Origin: Smittium mucronatum
Lineage: Eukaryota; Kickxellomycota; Harpellomycetes; Harpellales; Legeriomycetaceae
Reading direction: 5' to 3'
DNA length: 64,000 nt
Assembly: GCA_001953115.1 (NCBI GenBank)
Contig: LSSL01002263.1
Coordinates: 29,108-93,107, forward strand
Under the pieces are notes generated by a model that made no database searches, was not told the origin of the DNA, and saw only the letters and a program-made list of their open reading frames with translations. Position 1 is the first letter of the stretch, and each line of letters starts with the position of its first letter. Below are positions 39,065 through 50,826 of this stretch, in pieces. The position numbers and the translations under genes are program-made.

Positions 39065-42000
39065 TATTATTGAATTTGAAGTGATTTTTTTTTATAAATA
39101 TTTCTTTATAGGCAAGAATAAATTTATTTTAATATAGAATTAAAAGTAATAAAGATTCCGGCTTATAGAAACTAATTAGATCCTTAAATAAATTTATTTC
39201 TATTGGTAAAATACAATCAAATTTTACTATTGAAAATGGTTAAAATGTAAAAAAAATCCTTTATTAAAACTAATCTCACATTTTCCCAACTTTTTTTGCT
39301 TAAAGTATAAAATTTAAAGATAAAATCAATTTAATTTTAGCAAATGTGAATAAATAGAACATACCAAAAACGAAATATCGATTTAATACCAAATTTTTTA
39401 CTTTATGGATACTTTAAATACATATTAAATTTTTTATGAATTAATAGTGTTTGATTTTACGAAGAAACCCATTAAAATTAAATAAAAAAAACACAAAAGA
39501 TAATTATCTCTCATTTCAAAATTCTACATATCAAATTTTTTGATATTATTATTTTCAAATATACAAGTCAAAACATTAAATATGGGACGAAATTATTTTT
39601 ACATGACTGTAATATTTAATACACTAATAAATTTACTTAATTGAGATACACTATCTACATAATTACTAAGAGATAATACATCAAATATATGATGTTATTA
39701 GATTATTTTTATCAAAATGATTTCTCATGTTATTTTTCATATACTTAATTCAATATTATAAAAATTTGATGTCATTTAAAAAGACAATATTAATTTTGAA
39801 AATAAGTATAAAATAAAATTTTATAAGTGATAATTATTTTTGTGATCTGCAATTTATTCAAGAAAATAAAACTTAGCCAATTTATAAATCATAAATAAAT
39901 TTAATGAAATTTTAAAAGCAGCGGTTAATATAAGTAATTCTTTAATCTAACCTTAAGAAGATTTTTTTTCGATACTATAATATAATTTTGAACCAAATAG
40001 ATGTTTTTAAAAAAAAATACGCTTTTTTTTTTTAATTCAAATCCGCTATAATTATAACTGATAGTTTTTAATTGAATTTATTTAAATTATATTACCTCCA
40101 TAAATTTATATTACTATCCTTCAAATTATTTTTTCGTTTTATTAAATTGATAAATCTTTTTCCAAATCAAATCAAATTTATAATAAATCATTTTTAATTC
40201 AATCCAAATTTTCAGATTTATAGTGAAATTGAAGCAAATTTTGATATTATTTCCAATTAAATTTACCGAAAAAATAAGTCTTAGTAGTTTAAAAACTGTT
40301 ATTTATGATGAATTTTTTTTTTCAAATCTTTAAAGTGTATAAAATGCTTTTTTTATGCCATAATTAAGTATAAATATATATTTGCGTAGCATCTATTTTA
40401 CAGAAAGTGTATTCAATATTTTCGACCAAAATTAATTTTAGTATTAAATTTTTATATATAAAGGTATCAATATCTTTTTTATCTTATAAATTTTTGTCTT
40501 TATAAGATCAGAAAACTTTTACAGAAAAAAAAAAAGATACAATATCTCTGTTTTACAGCCATGCTCTTCGCATAAATTAATAATTTTTTTTTTATATTAT
40601 CGATTTACTATGTTATTTCAATGTACTTATTTGTAATTTTATTTTTTAATCTTATTTGAATACTCCGTAAAATTTTAAAAAAAATTTATAGCTTATTTTT
40701 GTTTTTATTTTCATATAATTTATTATTTAAAAATTTTTTATGGCTTTAAATTTATTAAATAACTTATATATGTTAATTTATATTTATTTTTCTTATGCAA
40801 ATAACACATAAATAATTTAATTTATGTTTATGTTTATCTTCATGAAATTATTTTAGTTTATATTATTATCATGAAAAAAAATAAAAAATAATGCTCAGAT
40901 GTAAAAAATAAATCATTTAAAGTTTTTTTAATAAGAAAATAGATTAAATCTTGTATGAGTGGCTAAATAAAAATTTGAATAAAAAATATCAAGTATTAAA
41001 TAAATATTTTCGTGTTTTTAAGTTCTTTTCTTATTTTAATTCTCAAATTAAAATTTTTAATAGACTGATTTGAAGTGAGATTCACCGAAATATACTTATT
41101 TTTTCTTCATATAAAATATCTAAACTTTTTTTTTTTGGAATTTAAACTTATTTAAAATAACAATAGTTTAATATGCTAATAAATATAGTGAAATTGACAT
41201 TAAAATAAATATACTGATGTATTGTTAGAAATTTATATATATAATTTTTTTTTTGCGAGTTTTTTAATAAAATTATTTTTATCATTAATTAATATATATA
41301 TCCTAATAATAATTTATTTTTATTTATTATTTTATAAGTTGTAAAAAATCGATAGTATAACCATTTAATCAAAAAATAAAATTTCATATACTAAAAAACC
41401 ATTAGGATTTATTAATATTTCTATAATAAGATTACATTTTATAAAAAATTTAACAATATTATATTACACATAATCAATATTTTTTTTAAATTACTTTATA
41501 TAAACAGAAATGTTGTCATTTTATCATATTATTAATTTATTATATAACTTATAAATAAATTTTTTATAGAAAAAATTAATAATTATGTTTTTTGAAGATA
41601 AATTTAAGCAGTTTTTAATTATTAAATCAAAAAAAAGAAAAGATTGATTGATAATAAGTAAAAGCAATTTAATAATATTGTAAAAAGATTTAAAAAATGT
41701 GGGTTTAAAGTATAAAAATGTAAATTTGGTTTGAAAAAATTTCAAATTTAATTCCAAGGGGTATGACCAATTAAAAAAAATGTATAAATACATTGGAAAA
41801 ATCTATTAAAATTTGGGAAAATAATAAACTAGATAAAAATAATGGAAGACCTAGTTCTCTAAAAAATTTTGATATCAAAAACCTAATTAAACTTGGGTAA
41901 TTAAGATACAAAAAAAACATCTAAAATCTGTAAGGCATCTGAAATCAATGAGTTTAAATTTCTAATGAATTGCTAATTCATTTCAGGTGTTAAATCGTTA

Positions 42001-45000
42001 AAAGATTCATGAATTTTGGCATCAAATCTTCTGGTGGTGTATTCTGTCTGAATAAATTAACAATTGAAATCCCTTGGTATAATAATTTACTGTTTTCATA
42101 AATTTTCTTTTTTTTTCCCACTTTATTAAAGCTGAAAGTATTTTCAATCGAATTTATTATTAGAGAATATGGTCCTTAATACAATAATTCAGCCTTAGGA
42201 TAAGGTTTTCATAACAGTAACATTCTTTTTTGAAAGGGAGCATTATCTGATATTATTTATAAACTTGTTAAAGAAACACAATTCTAATATACCTCCTGAA
42301 TAAATTTACACATACATATGTTTCAATTTGATGATTTTTAGCTGTTTCCTTTTATCGTATAAAAAAAAACTCATAAAGAAGAATTCACCCATATCATTTG
42401 AAAAATTGACCTCTTTTATAAATTTCTTCATTAAACATTTTTTAATTTTTGGATATTCTCATTCTTCCTCATATAAACAAAATTTATTTAGATACATCTA
42501 TAAAAACAAAAAAAAATCTCCTAAGCTGGAAGATATGAGTTATTTTTTTACATATGGTATATTTTTATCCTTTTAATTATTGAGCTCACCTAAATAGGTT
42601 CTTTTTACATATTCTTTAAAATCAATGATTTTAAACGAACATTTATGTTCAAATTTCGTAAACAATATCTAAAATTAAACTCCAAAAATAGAAATTATGT
42701 AAATCAAATATTATTATATAAAGTGTCTTAACTTTTTTACCACAAAATCGATGTAAAAATCTTTTATTTTTTAGATCTTTTCGGTTTCCTCATAGTAAAA
42801 GAGTACTTTTTCTTCGATTTTATGAAGACATATGCTGTGGATGTAGTTTTTTATAGGCTAATAACAAACTAAAATAATCACCTCTATTCCCAGTTATTTT
42901 TAATATAGCAGATATAATTGAATAAAAAATTTATTAATTTTTCTTTTGTTTATTTAAACGATATACCATCATTTTTATTTTAAAATAATATATTTGAAAG
43001 GAATAGTATAATTTTTTATTGAAAATAAAGAGTCTGATGTTTATATTGCCAAAAATAATTTTATTTTTATCTTTTTTACACTTTGAATTAAATATCTCCC
43101 TTAAAAACTAATTTATTCTGTTAAACGGAATTATTTAACTATAGAAAAAGTAAAATCATTATCATAGTACTTTTATTCTTTAAATCACACATTAATAAAT
43201 GTATAAAGATCTTTGAACCACCCAATATGATTTTTTTGAGTCATTCTAGCAAGAATATAAACTTTACAATCTTTTTTTTAATTATGATATTTTTTTTTTC
43301 ACTTGTTTTAAAATTTCAAAACTAAAATTCTATACCCAAATTTTAAAAATAATTAATAAAAACCTAAAGTCAATAATATTTTTAATATAGATATTTCATA
43401 ATAAAATCTTTCTATTTTTTATCGGAATTAGGTCTCGATTTTTTTTATCGCACTTTCTACTGTTAAAATTATTTGTTTTTTCTATTTATATTTTTTATAT
43501 TTAATTTCTCCCCAACAATTAATATTTACACTTTTATTTAATTTCCACGGTTTATTAATTGTTTTACACTATTGGTAAATCGATTCGACTTTTTTCCAAT
43601 TAATAATGACTCATTTCAAATTCACTTAGGAAAATATCTAGAAATTTGATAGTTTGTATATTTTTTAAATCATAGTCTTTTTATGTATTCTAAGTTTTAA
43701 AATCTATTTACAAGTGATATCTTTCAGTAAATATATAATTACAATAAAAATAAAAAAAAATAGTAAATTAAATGAGATGAAATTTCATTTATTTCCAAAT
43801 TTTATTTTTAAATATCTTTACATGACTTGTATCTTGTCATATTTTGAAACAATAAAAATATTCTTACGTAAATTTTTGTATCGATTTTATAAAACGAAAT
43901 CGTCATATTATTAGAAATAAAAATATAAAGACTTACATACTTTAATTATTAAACTATCCAAAAATATTTTTTAGAGAGATATAATATGTAAATATAGAAA
44001 AATTATATCGTTAAAATTACCATTTTTTACTTAAAACGCATAATATCATTCATTTGCATAAAAATTAAAGGATCCCACTTTTATTTTAATTCATTAAAAA
44101 AAATATTCAATTCTTATGAATTTTTTAATAACAATTAATAAAAAAAAATTACAAAAAAATGTGGTTATTTTATTTTTAAAATAAATATAAAAATTTGATT
44201 ATTTAAATAAGTATTGAAAATTTTCAAAAACTAAATATATAAATACAATTATAAAATACCTAATTAAAAATTATTTTAAATTTTGTATCATTTGAAATTA
44301 AATTTATTTTTTATTATGAATCTGATATATAAAATATTATATTTATATAACATCTGTAAATATACATTTTAAATAAAATAAAAGAATTCGTTTTATATTA
44401 ACATAAAAACTATTTCGGTATCTAAAATAGATCTTGTCATTTTAAATTTTGTTTATTTATATTTCTATTAAAAAAATGTTAACATTATAACAATGATATA
44501 AATCCGTTATCTAATTATATTTTAGAAATAAAAAGCTCATATTTTAAAAAAGAGTTACGAATTTTTATATTTATGAACATTCAATTATTTTTGATTATAT
44601 TAAAATTAGTTTTTCAAATATATTATTAGATTCAAAATCGCATTTAAAAATTTCTAAAACAAAATGTTGAGTTTTTGAATAATAAATTTATTAAATTATC
44701 TAACAAACGATTTTTTTAAATTTTCATCAAACTATAAAACTGCTGCAAATAACAAATATTTAGTTTGAAATTATCTATGAATTAAAAACGTAGGAAAAAA
44801 TTCATTTAGATATTTTAGAATCTATCTAAAGCTAAAATTTCTATAAATAATTTCATTATTAATATATTTTTATGCATTGAAAAAGATAAAAAAAAAATAT
44901 GGAAAGCTATGAGCAATCTTTCTGTATGAAATTTTACAGATATAAAATTTTAGTCATATATAGAAAACTTGGTTAATATAGAATTTTAGTGAATAAAATT

Positions 45001-45039
45001 TTGGTGTAATCGAATTTTTAAATATTTTTTCAGTCGATA

Positions 45040-45080
45040 TATTTTTATTATTATTATTATTTTTATTATTATATATTATA
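45040..45080. repeat. (ATT)n-rich microsatellite
   Basis: An imperfect run of ATT units (TTATTATTATTATT, then TTATTATTATA) lies immediately before the G+C-richer island. Confidence 0.7.
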
Positions 45081-45122
45081 CTTACTCAATACTTATTTTA
45101 ATATTTTTTTTACATATTTAAG

Positions 45123-45876
45123 TGTTAAGACGAGCATTTTAGTCCTAGGTGAAGTACACCCCCTTTATAGTCTGAAAGTCTTAGCAAGCTTGTGGCCTTT
45201 TTTAGTGACTTTATAGTTTATTAGTGTATTGTATGTGAGTTAGTTTTATGGATATTTTTGAATAAATAAATTTGTATTTTCGGTTCTAGTTTTGCCCGTT
45301 TTTAGTTTTTTTTAGTTTTTCATAAGTATATTTTAGTACTTTCCTGGTCTGTGATCATTTACAGTTAGTCTGATTTAGCAATTTACTATTTTATTTTAGT
45401 TTCGCTTAGTGAATTCATTGGCTTATATAGTGCTATGGGCGTAGTTATGCGTAACCATGATTTGGTCGAATCTGGAGCTTAACCTTATAGATTTTTCCCG
45501 GAGTTTGACTCTTGATAAGAGATAGCGGAAGATACAGCTATGATACATTGATGTCCATCTCTTCTTAAGCCCCTGCGATAGGTGATGACTTTTATCGATC
45601 GGTTAACTTATTTGGTGAACCAGTTAGTGAATACTCAGTATCTTATTTACTGAGACTTTCGATAAGTTCCAGTAAAAACCCCCAGGTATATGTTCTCGCC
45701 TATTATCTCTACCGTGTGGACTGTACTAACACTTAGTGTTGTCAGTACAAAGAGCAACGTTGAAGTGCGGATAGGCGGATTAAGGGAGTTATACCCGCCC
45801 TAATTTATCATCTGGGTGAGGGCGATGAGTGTGCTAGCAATAGTGAGCTTAACTTTGCCTGATCTTTCGCAGCACA
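45123..45876. mobile_element. G+C-richer island, possibly a solo LTR or other repeat, unresolved
   Basis: About 750 bp differ sharply in composition from both flanks. The edges are TGTTAAGACG on the left and CGCAGCACA on the right, so it has TG...CA ends like an LTR. Read on the minus strand there is a TATATAAG box roughly mid-way. No 5-bp target duplication matches at these edges (TTAAG against AAAAT), which weakens the LTR reading. It contains stem-loops at 45634-45654 (CTCAGTA/TACTGAG) and 45723-45748 (GTACTAACAC pairing with GTGTT and AGTAC around a bulge). No protein frame is convincing. Alternatives are a non-autonomous element or a structured non-coding RNA gene. Confidence 0.4.
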
Positions 45877-45879
45877 AAA

Positions 45880-47460
45880 ATATTTTCTAAGATAAGATTT
45901 AAAATAGTATGATTGGTATAGAGAATAATCTTTTGACAATAATAAACTATTGACTAATATCTTTTGATAGCTTTATCTAATATACAGCCTCTAAGTAAAA
46001 TATCTATCTATGAAATAATTATATAATAAGAGTTTGTTAGCGCAAATAAGAACGTGAGTGTCCTATTCATAAATTAGTGTATATCACTTCTTAAAACACA
46101 ATTAATGAAACTTATACCTTTTGCTATATACTAATTTGATAAATATGGGTGACTCTTAATATAGAGAAAAAAAATTTTCAAGCCGACTTTTACTGGCTTT
46201 TTTTTGATATAAATTATTTCTAATAAAATATAATATTTTCTATAGCAGATTATATTGAAAAATAGTTAAATATTTTATTTCTATTATCCAAATTAGGAAT
46301 TTTACTGGAATTTATTAGAACTTTATTTTTGAAATCATTCCATTATTTTAAACAAAAATAAATAAATAGCATATTCTTTTGTAATAGAAATAGTAAAAAC
46401 AAGGCATATATGTTAAGATTAGCGTTCTATGATTATATTTCAGAAAAATTCTTATAGCTTTTGAATCTAAATAAAGTTGAATAATTTTATTAAAAAGTAT
46501 TTTGTTTACTATCTAAGAACTAGAATAATAGCTATCACATTTTAAATAAATATATTTTGAATCTAAAAGTTTTAGAATAGGCCAATAATATTTTAAATAT
46601 AATGAAGCCATTAAAGATTAAAATCAGAAGGTCTAATAAATGAAAATTTGATTGTAATTTGTTCATAAAATTTTGAAAATTGATCTTTAAACCAAAAAAG
46701 CTAAAATTTTAAATTAGAAAATAAATAAAAAAAAGATAAATTTATTGCTTTAATAATATAAATCAGCTATTTTTTAAATAAAATATAACAAATAAAGATA
46801 ATAATTGTACTAGTAAACCTAAAAAGCACAAATCTAAGATAAATAAATGAGTTGATGATATGAAAATTTTGGTTTTAAGATAATTATTTGTTATATTCAC
46901 AAGTAAAAACTATACTACTATATATAAATAATTGTATAGAAAATGGTTGAAATATTTAATCCAATAAATCTTTTTTTTTTGTGGAACCGTTTCTAAGAAT
47001 GATTTATTAAGTGGATCCTAGGCCACATTTTTGATGTATTAACTATGAAAACCGAGAAGATTATGCTAAAAAGTGTCTTAAATAAAATAATGAAAAATAA
47101 AATAAAATAAAATTAATTAGGTAGTCTGGAAGTGCTTATAAATTTTCTGCTCCATACTACTCTTGAACTATGGAAAGAGTTCGATGTTGATAATCTATTT
47201 TTTCAAAAATTTTTATCGATTAAAATTTAAAATATTTTGGCTCATAGTCTCTAGCGATAAAGGTGCTTACAATGTAAGCCATAAAATGGCTATTTGATTA
47301 TTAAAAAGATAAATAAATTTTAAATATGTCTATTTGCATGATGTTTTTAGTCACTTGAATATAATACTTTTCGTACTTGATGAAGATATACCCTATTTCA
47401 TCAGAATAAGCACTTAATTGGCCAATAATATCATCCTTATTGAGCCTAAAAACACTAATA
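45880..47460. other. Gene-free A+T-rich stretch
   Basis: No supported gene. A small G+C-richer patch at 46025-46095 and another at 46985-47050 are unidentified. Confidence 0.5.
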
Positions 47461-47463
47461 TAT

Positions 47464-47880
47464 TCAATATATGAAATTTAGGAAACAGACTCTGCGTCCT
47501 AGAACAAGATTGAAAGTACGCCGAAATGACCGTCGACGTAACTTTATACACGATTCTCTAAAAAATATTTTAAAAAGAAATATTTTCCGGAAATTTTCTC
47601 TAGCAGCATACTGCTCACTGCAATAGAGAAATTTGCCGTTCCTAAAGTGAGGATCCGAGTCACTCAAAAGAAAAATGTTATTATAACCAGATAGATCGAG
47701 GAATTCTGAAAGTTGATAAAGACAGTCAAGAGCGTCAACCGAGTCTTTCGTGAGTTTTTCTGAAAAAAAAATTATAGTATCTCCTTTTGATCTGAAAATC
47801 AGACTTGGATATTATTCAAAAACGCAATTCCGATACTTGCTTACTGCTATAGTATACATAGGTGGACTCAATGGGGTTTC
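47464..47880 (-). pseudogene. DDE-transposase-like fragment with one in-frame stop
   Basis: Read on the minus strand from about 47880, one frame continues to 47464 with a single stop early on. It reads DETPLSPPMYTIAVSKYRN, the stop, FSEKLTKDSVDALDCLYQLS and then NIFLLSDSDPHFRNGKFLY. An F-S-x-K-x-T-K-D start to a helix, followed some 30 residues later by an I-x-L-x-S-D-x-x-P-H-F-R-N block, is the layout I associate with the central part of DDE-type transposases (second catalytic Asp in SDxGPHF). This is resemblance, not proof. After about codon 105 the frame turns into Arg/Phe-rich sequence, probably a frame change. No terminal repeats were found. Confidence 0.4.
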
Positions 47881-47900
47881 ATCCAATCTTAAATTTTTTT

Positions 47901-48435
47901 TTAAAAATCATAGGTTATTATGGTGAAGCTGTTACCTAAATTACCATCTAAGCTGCTGATTCGCGACCTCTGTTCATCTACTAACATTTTTTGATCCATA
48001 TAATCCGGGTATACCTCCTTCGGTCTTAGCGCTTGTTCAGAGTTTGACCCTTGGGTAGTAACTGCGAATCGGTATAGCTTTTTGACTTTGCCTCCTGCTA
48101 CACAAACCCTGCACAAATCTGTTCGCTTGACTGGTTTCTTGAATTTTTTAGGGCGGATTGAGTAAAAGATATTTATTCCCAATTTCATATCCGTGTTGTA
48201 ATGAGCCAATAGATTCGGTACACGCATTGAATATTTCATCCAATGAATAAATACTCCCATAAGCATAATTGACTTTTAGAAAATAGAAAGTGGTATAAAA
48301 AAGGAAAATTAGAGATTTTGGAATGGCTAAGCATTTCAACTTGTCTCTTTCCCTATCTTTTATGTTTTTAACTAGTATTTCCTTTTAACTTTTATTATTA
48401 AAATTATCCCATTAACCTGATCCTTACAAGTGTTT
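47901..48435 (-). pseudogene. Secreted-protein-like gene unit (copy 2), frame-broken or intron-containing
   Basis: In one frame (48339-48148) a basic start is followed by the hydrophobic stretch SLIFLFYTTFYFLKVNYAYG, like a signal peptide, then DEIFNACTESIGSLQ and a stop after NPP. In the second frame (48266-47901) the sequence is open for 121 codons; its downstream half looks protein-like, with DLCRVCVAGGKVKKLYRFAV and a C-terminus ending FTIITYDF. A frame change near 48150 would join a leader to a Cys-containing mature part. The leader frame has no ATG (it opens at TTG). Upstream sequence to 48435 is shared with 17078-17325. A small secreted effector-like family is one reading. The function is unknown. 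Confidence 0.45.
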
Positions 48436-48445
48436 CTCTCAGATG

Positions 48446-48490
48446 CTGGTGATATATTTGACGGTTTTTATAAGTCAAATATCTCACCAG
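48446..48490. repeat. Long inverted repeat, 17-bp arms with one mismatch
   Basis: CTGGTGATATATTTGAC (48446-48462) and GTCAAATATCTCACCAG (48474-48490) pair over 17 bp with one mismatch around an 11-nt loop. It lies just upstream, on the minus strand, of the secreted-protein-like unit and just outside the part shared with the 17-kb copy. It could mark an element edge or form a structured 5' region. Confidence 0.85.
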
Positions 48491-48499
48491 TGCTCCAAG

Positions 48500-48780
48500 A
48501 GCGTTGTTGCTCTCACTGATACCCCTTCCAGTTGACTAAAATGGCTAGATGCTACGGTAAGATGACTTTAACCAACTCAAAAACGTTTTGGCTTACTGCA
48601 GATCTTGATTCAGGCATGTTTCGCTGATAGTCATCCTGAGAAAAACGATCCTCAAACTCGTTTTGCCTATCTGTGTTGAATTAAGAATGAGAGAACTCAA
48701 AATAGAGACTAAAAAGCAGCAATTCTGAGTATTCTGGAGCTACCAGTTACAGATTGATGAACTTTTGGTACCGAAAATTT
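48500..48780. other. G+C-richer non-coding or unidentified segment
   Basis: This segment is clearly less A+T-rich than the background and contains words such as CGTTGTTGCTCTCACTGATAC and TGATAGTCATCCTGAG, but no long frame or recognisable family on either strand. It may be part of the transposon remnant or promoter DNA for the minus-strand genes. Confidence 0.4.
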
Positions 48781-48834
48781 GAAAAATTGCCGTATAAATT
48801 GCTAATTTTATATAATATAATCTAGATATTGACG

Positions 48835-49062
48835 TTAATCACTTTTTAATATCATTGACAATGAATCGTCATGCTCTAGAGCTAAATAGGGTGTACTTGA
48901 AGATACATCCTTTGTCGTTTCTTGATATCTTTTTTCCATAGAAGAAAATTTTCTGATAAATTCTGATTTTTTCACCTCTATACAATATATAGAAGAAGAT
49001 TGTGCTACAAGCTTTAAAAGTGGAATATTGGTCTTGGTGAAATTATCTAAAAAAAAATACAA
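48835..49062 (-). CDS. Hypothetical protein fragment, 75 aa
   Basis: A 75-codon frame on the minus strand has normal protein composition, with charged and Ser/Thr-rich residues: FIRKFSSMEKRYQETTKDV, then PYLALEHDDSLSMILKSD at the C-terminus. No family, signal peptide or membrane segment is evident. It lies about 400 bp upstream, same strand, of the secreted-protein-like unit, in the less A+T-rich part of 47.4-49.1 kb. It may be an exon or shard of the adjacent mobile element. Confidence 0.35.
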   Translation of the reverse strand: MYFFLDNFTKTNIPLLKLVAQSSSIYCIEVKKSEFIRKFSSMEKRYQETTKDVSSSTPYLALEHDDSLSMILKSD

Positions 49063-49069
49063 AAAGAAA

Positions 49070-50820
49070 AATTGACTTTAACAAATTGAATTGAATATTA
49101 TATTCCTAATATTTTTATATAATGTGTAAAATGGTTAATCTTATTGGACAGTCTTCGGACGGTTTTTTTAAAAAAATAAAAAAATAAACTTTAATAAAAT
49201 CAATTATTCTTGAGGGTACATATGATCGTACGATATCTGAACTTGTATACTTTTTTGGCTTTTGGCGATATTTAAAAATTAATAAAATTCTAGTTGATAT
49301 TCATTTTGATCTTTTTTACACATTTTTTACACTATATTTACAAACCAACGCTACTATACAGGCTTAACCTCGTTTCAAAAGCTTTAAACATGTATTATAG
49401 TAAAAATTCATTCTAAATTTTCTCTAAATTTTTATTTTTTGCAATATCAGACTGTAGAGGACAATTTTTTAGTTTTTCCTCTATGTAGTGAAGTTATAAT
49501 TAATAGGAAAAAGCTCCAGGATGGCTTTTTTGAGATAGTTTTTCACTGAAGAGGTTTTTTAAATCCAATTGAATGAATTGTCTGGAAAAAGTCTACAGGA
49601 ATTAAATATCAATGGACAGAAGTCGATCTTATTATATCCGCCAATTATTTACATCATTTTTATTAACAACCCAATCGCTATAAAAAGCTAAAAAATTTCC
49701 TAAGTAAAAAGAGTCGAGTTTTTCTAGAGATCGAATCAATTATTCTATTACCAAATTTGACATTACGTAAATAAACAGATTTATTTAAAACTCAAGGGGA
49801 AGCTCGAATAACCTTTATTCAGACTAATTGGTTTGTATTACGCGTGTATACTACAATATTTATAGAGAATTTTTTTTATATATAAACATTGCCTCTATAT
49901 AAACTCTTTGGTCCGAGTAATTTTTTAAAATTTATATTATTATTATCATCTGGTATCTCTGTAAAAGTGACGATATTTTTTTTCCTTTTTTTAACTCACA
50001 TTATATTCAAATATAAAAATTACAAATATTGGATGTACCTCTAAGATGTTTTCAAGAAACTTTTTTTTGTCAAATTTTTATTCATTTTACCAGCGGACAT
50101 GACAGTAAAATTTTAGTCAATTTTTTAATTTTTTAAAGTGATTTTTTTTGAATTTTGAAATTATGATCACCAGAAAATGAATTTTAAGCATTTTAGGAAT
50201 CGGTTTTTTCGAAAAAATTTAAAAAAATTGTAATTAGATAAAAAATAAAATTTACTTTGACATATTTATAATACATAATAATATAGTTTATAGATTTCAT
50301 AATATTTATTTTGCTGATATGTTTTTTATTGTCATTTTACCTTTTTTTAACCAAAATCAGGTTAAAATTCCTTAATCTGGAAATTAGGAATTATTTAATT
50401 TCAATAAAACCGAAAAATCTATTCTCTTTTAATAAAGTTATTTTAATTTAATTTGCCAAAAAAAACATCAATAAATTTTTTCTACTAATAAAAATCATGC
50501 GAAAAATTAAACTGTGAATAATGTTCGAGAATTTTTAATTATCTATTATTACACCTAATTGGCACTAAAAAAATCGATTTAGATTTGAATTGTAACTGGC
50601 TATAAAATAGAAAGCTCTCCTCATTAAGAATCACCCATACTGAAAACAAAATTTTATTGTTAATAACTTAATATTTATGTCATAATTTATATTTAAACAA
50701 ACTATTTAAAATAAATTATCATAATTAATCATTTAAAATAAAATAAAATAAAATATGAGAATTTGGGTTGATTACAAGTTTTTCAATAGTTTTATCATCA
50801 ACCTTTTTTCCAATACAAAA
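49070..50820. other. Gene-free stretch
   Basis: Part of 49420-49860 is slightly less A+T-rich, but no frame longer than a few dozen codons or recognisable motif is present. The rest is background A+T-rich DNA. Confidence 0.5.
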
Positions 50821-50826
50821 ATAAAA

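Larger units (their letters stand above)
35970..45115. other. Gene-free A+T-rich stretch
   Basis: No supported gene over about 9 kb. Open frames at 38473-38718, 41524-41793, 42328-42576 and 43714-43914 are low-complexity (Phe/Ile/Leu/Lys/Asn/Tyr) without family resemblance, and I treat them as chance. A short G+C-richer patch at 36470-36510 (CTCCTCTTCCGGACTACCGG) is unidentified. Confidence 0.5.

Noticed and set aside
38473..43914. Open frames at 38473-38718, 41524-41793, 42328-42576 and 43714-43914
   Set aside because: Low-complexity hydrophobic/Lys/Asn composition, no motifs, no neighbouring coding signal; frames of this size are expected by chance over 64 kb.
45123..45876. tRNA or rRNA gene inside the G+C-richer island
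   Set aside because: No TTCRANNC T-loop with matching acceptor arms and no rRNA core sequence could be found; TGGTCGAATCTGG alone is not a tRNA.
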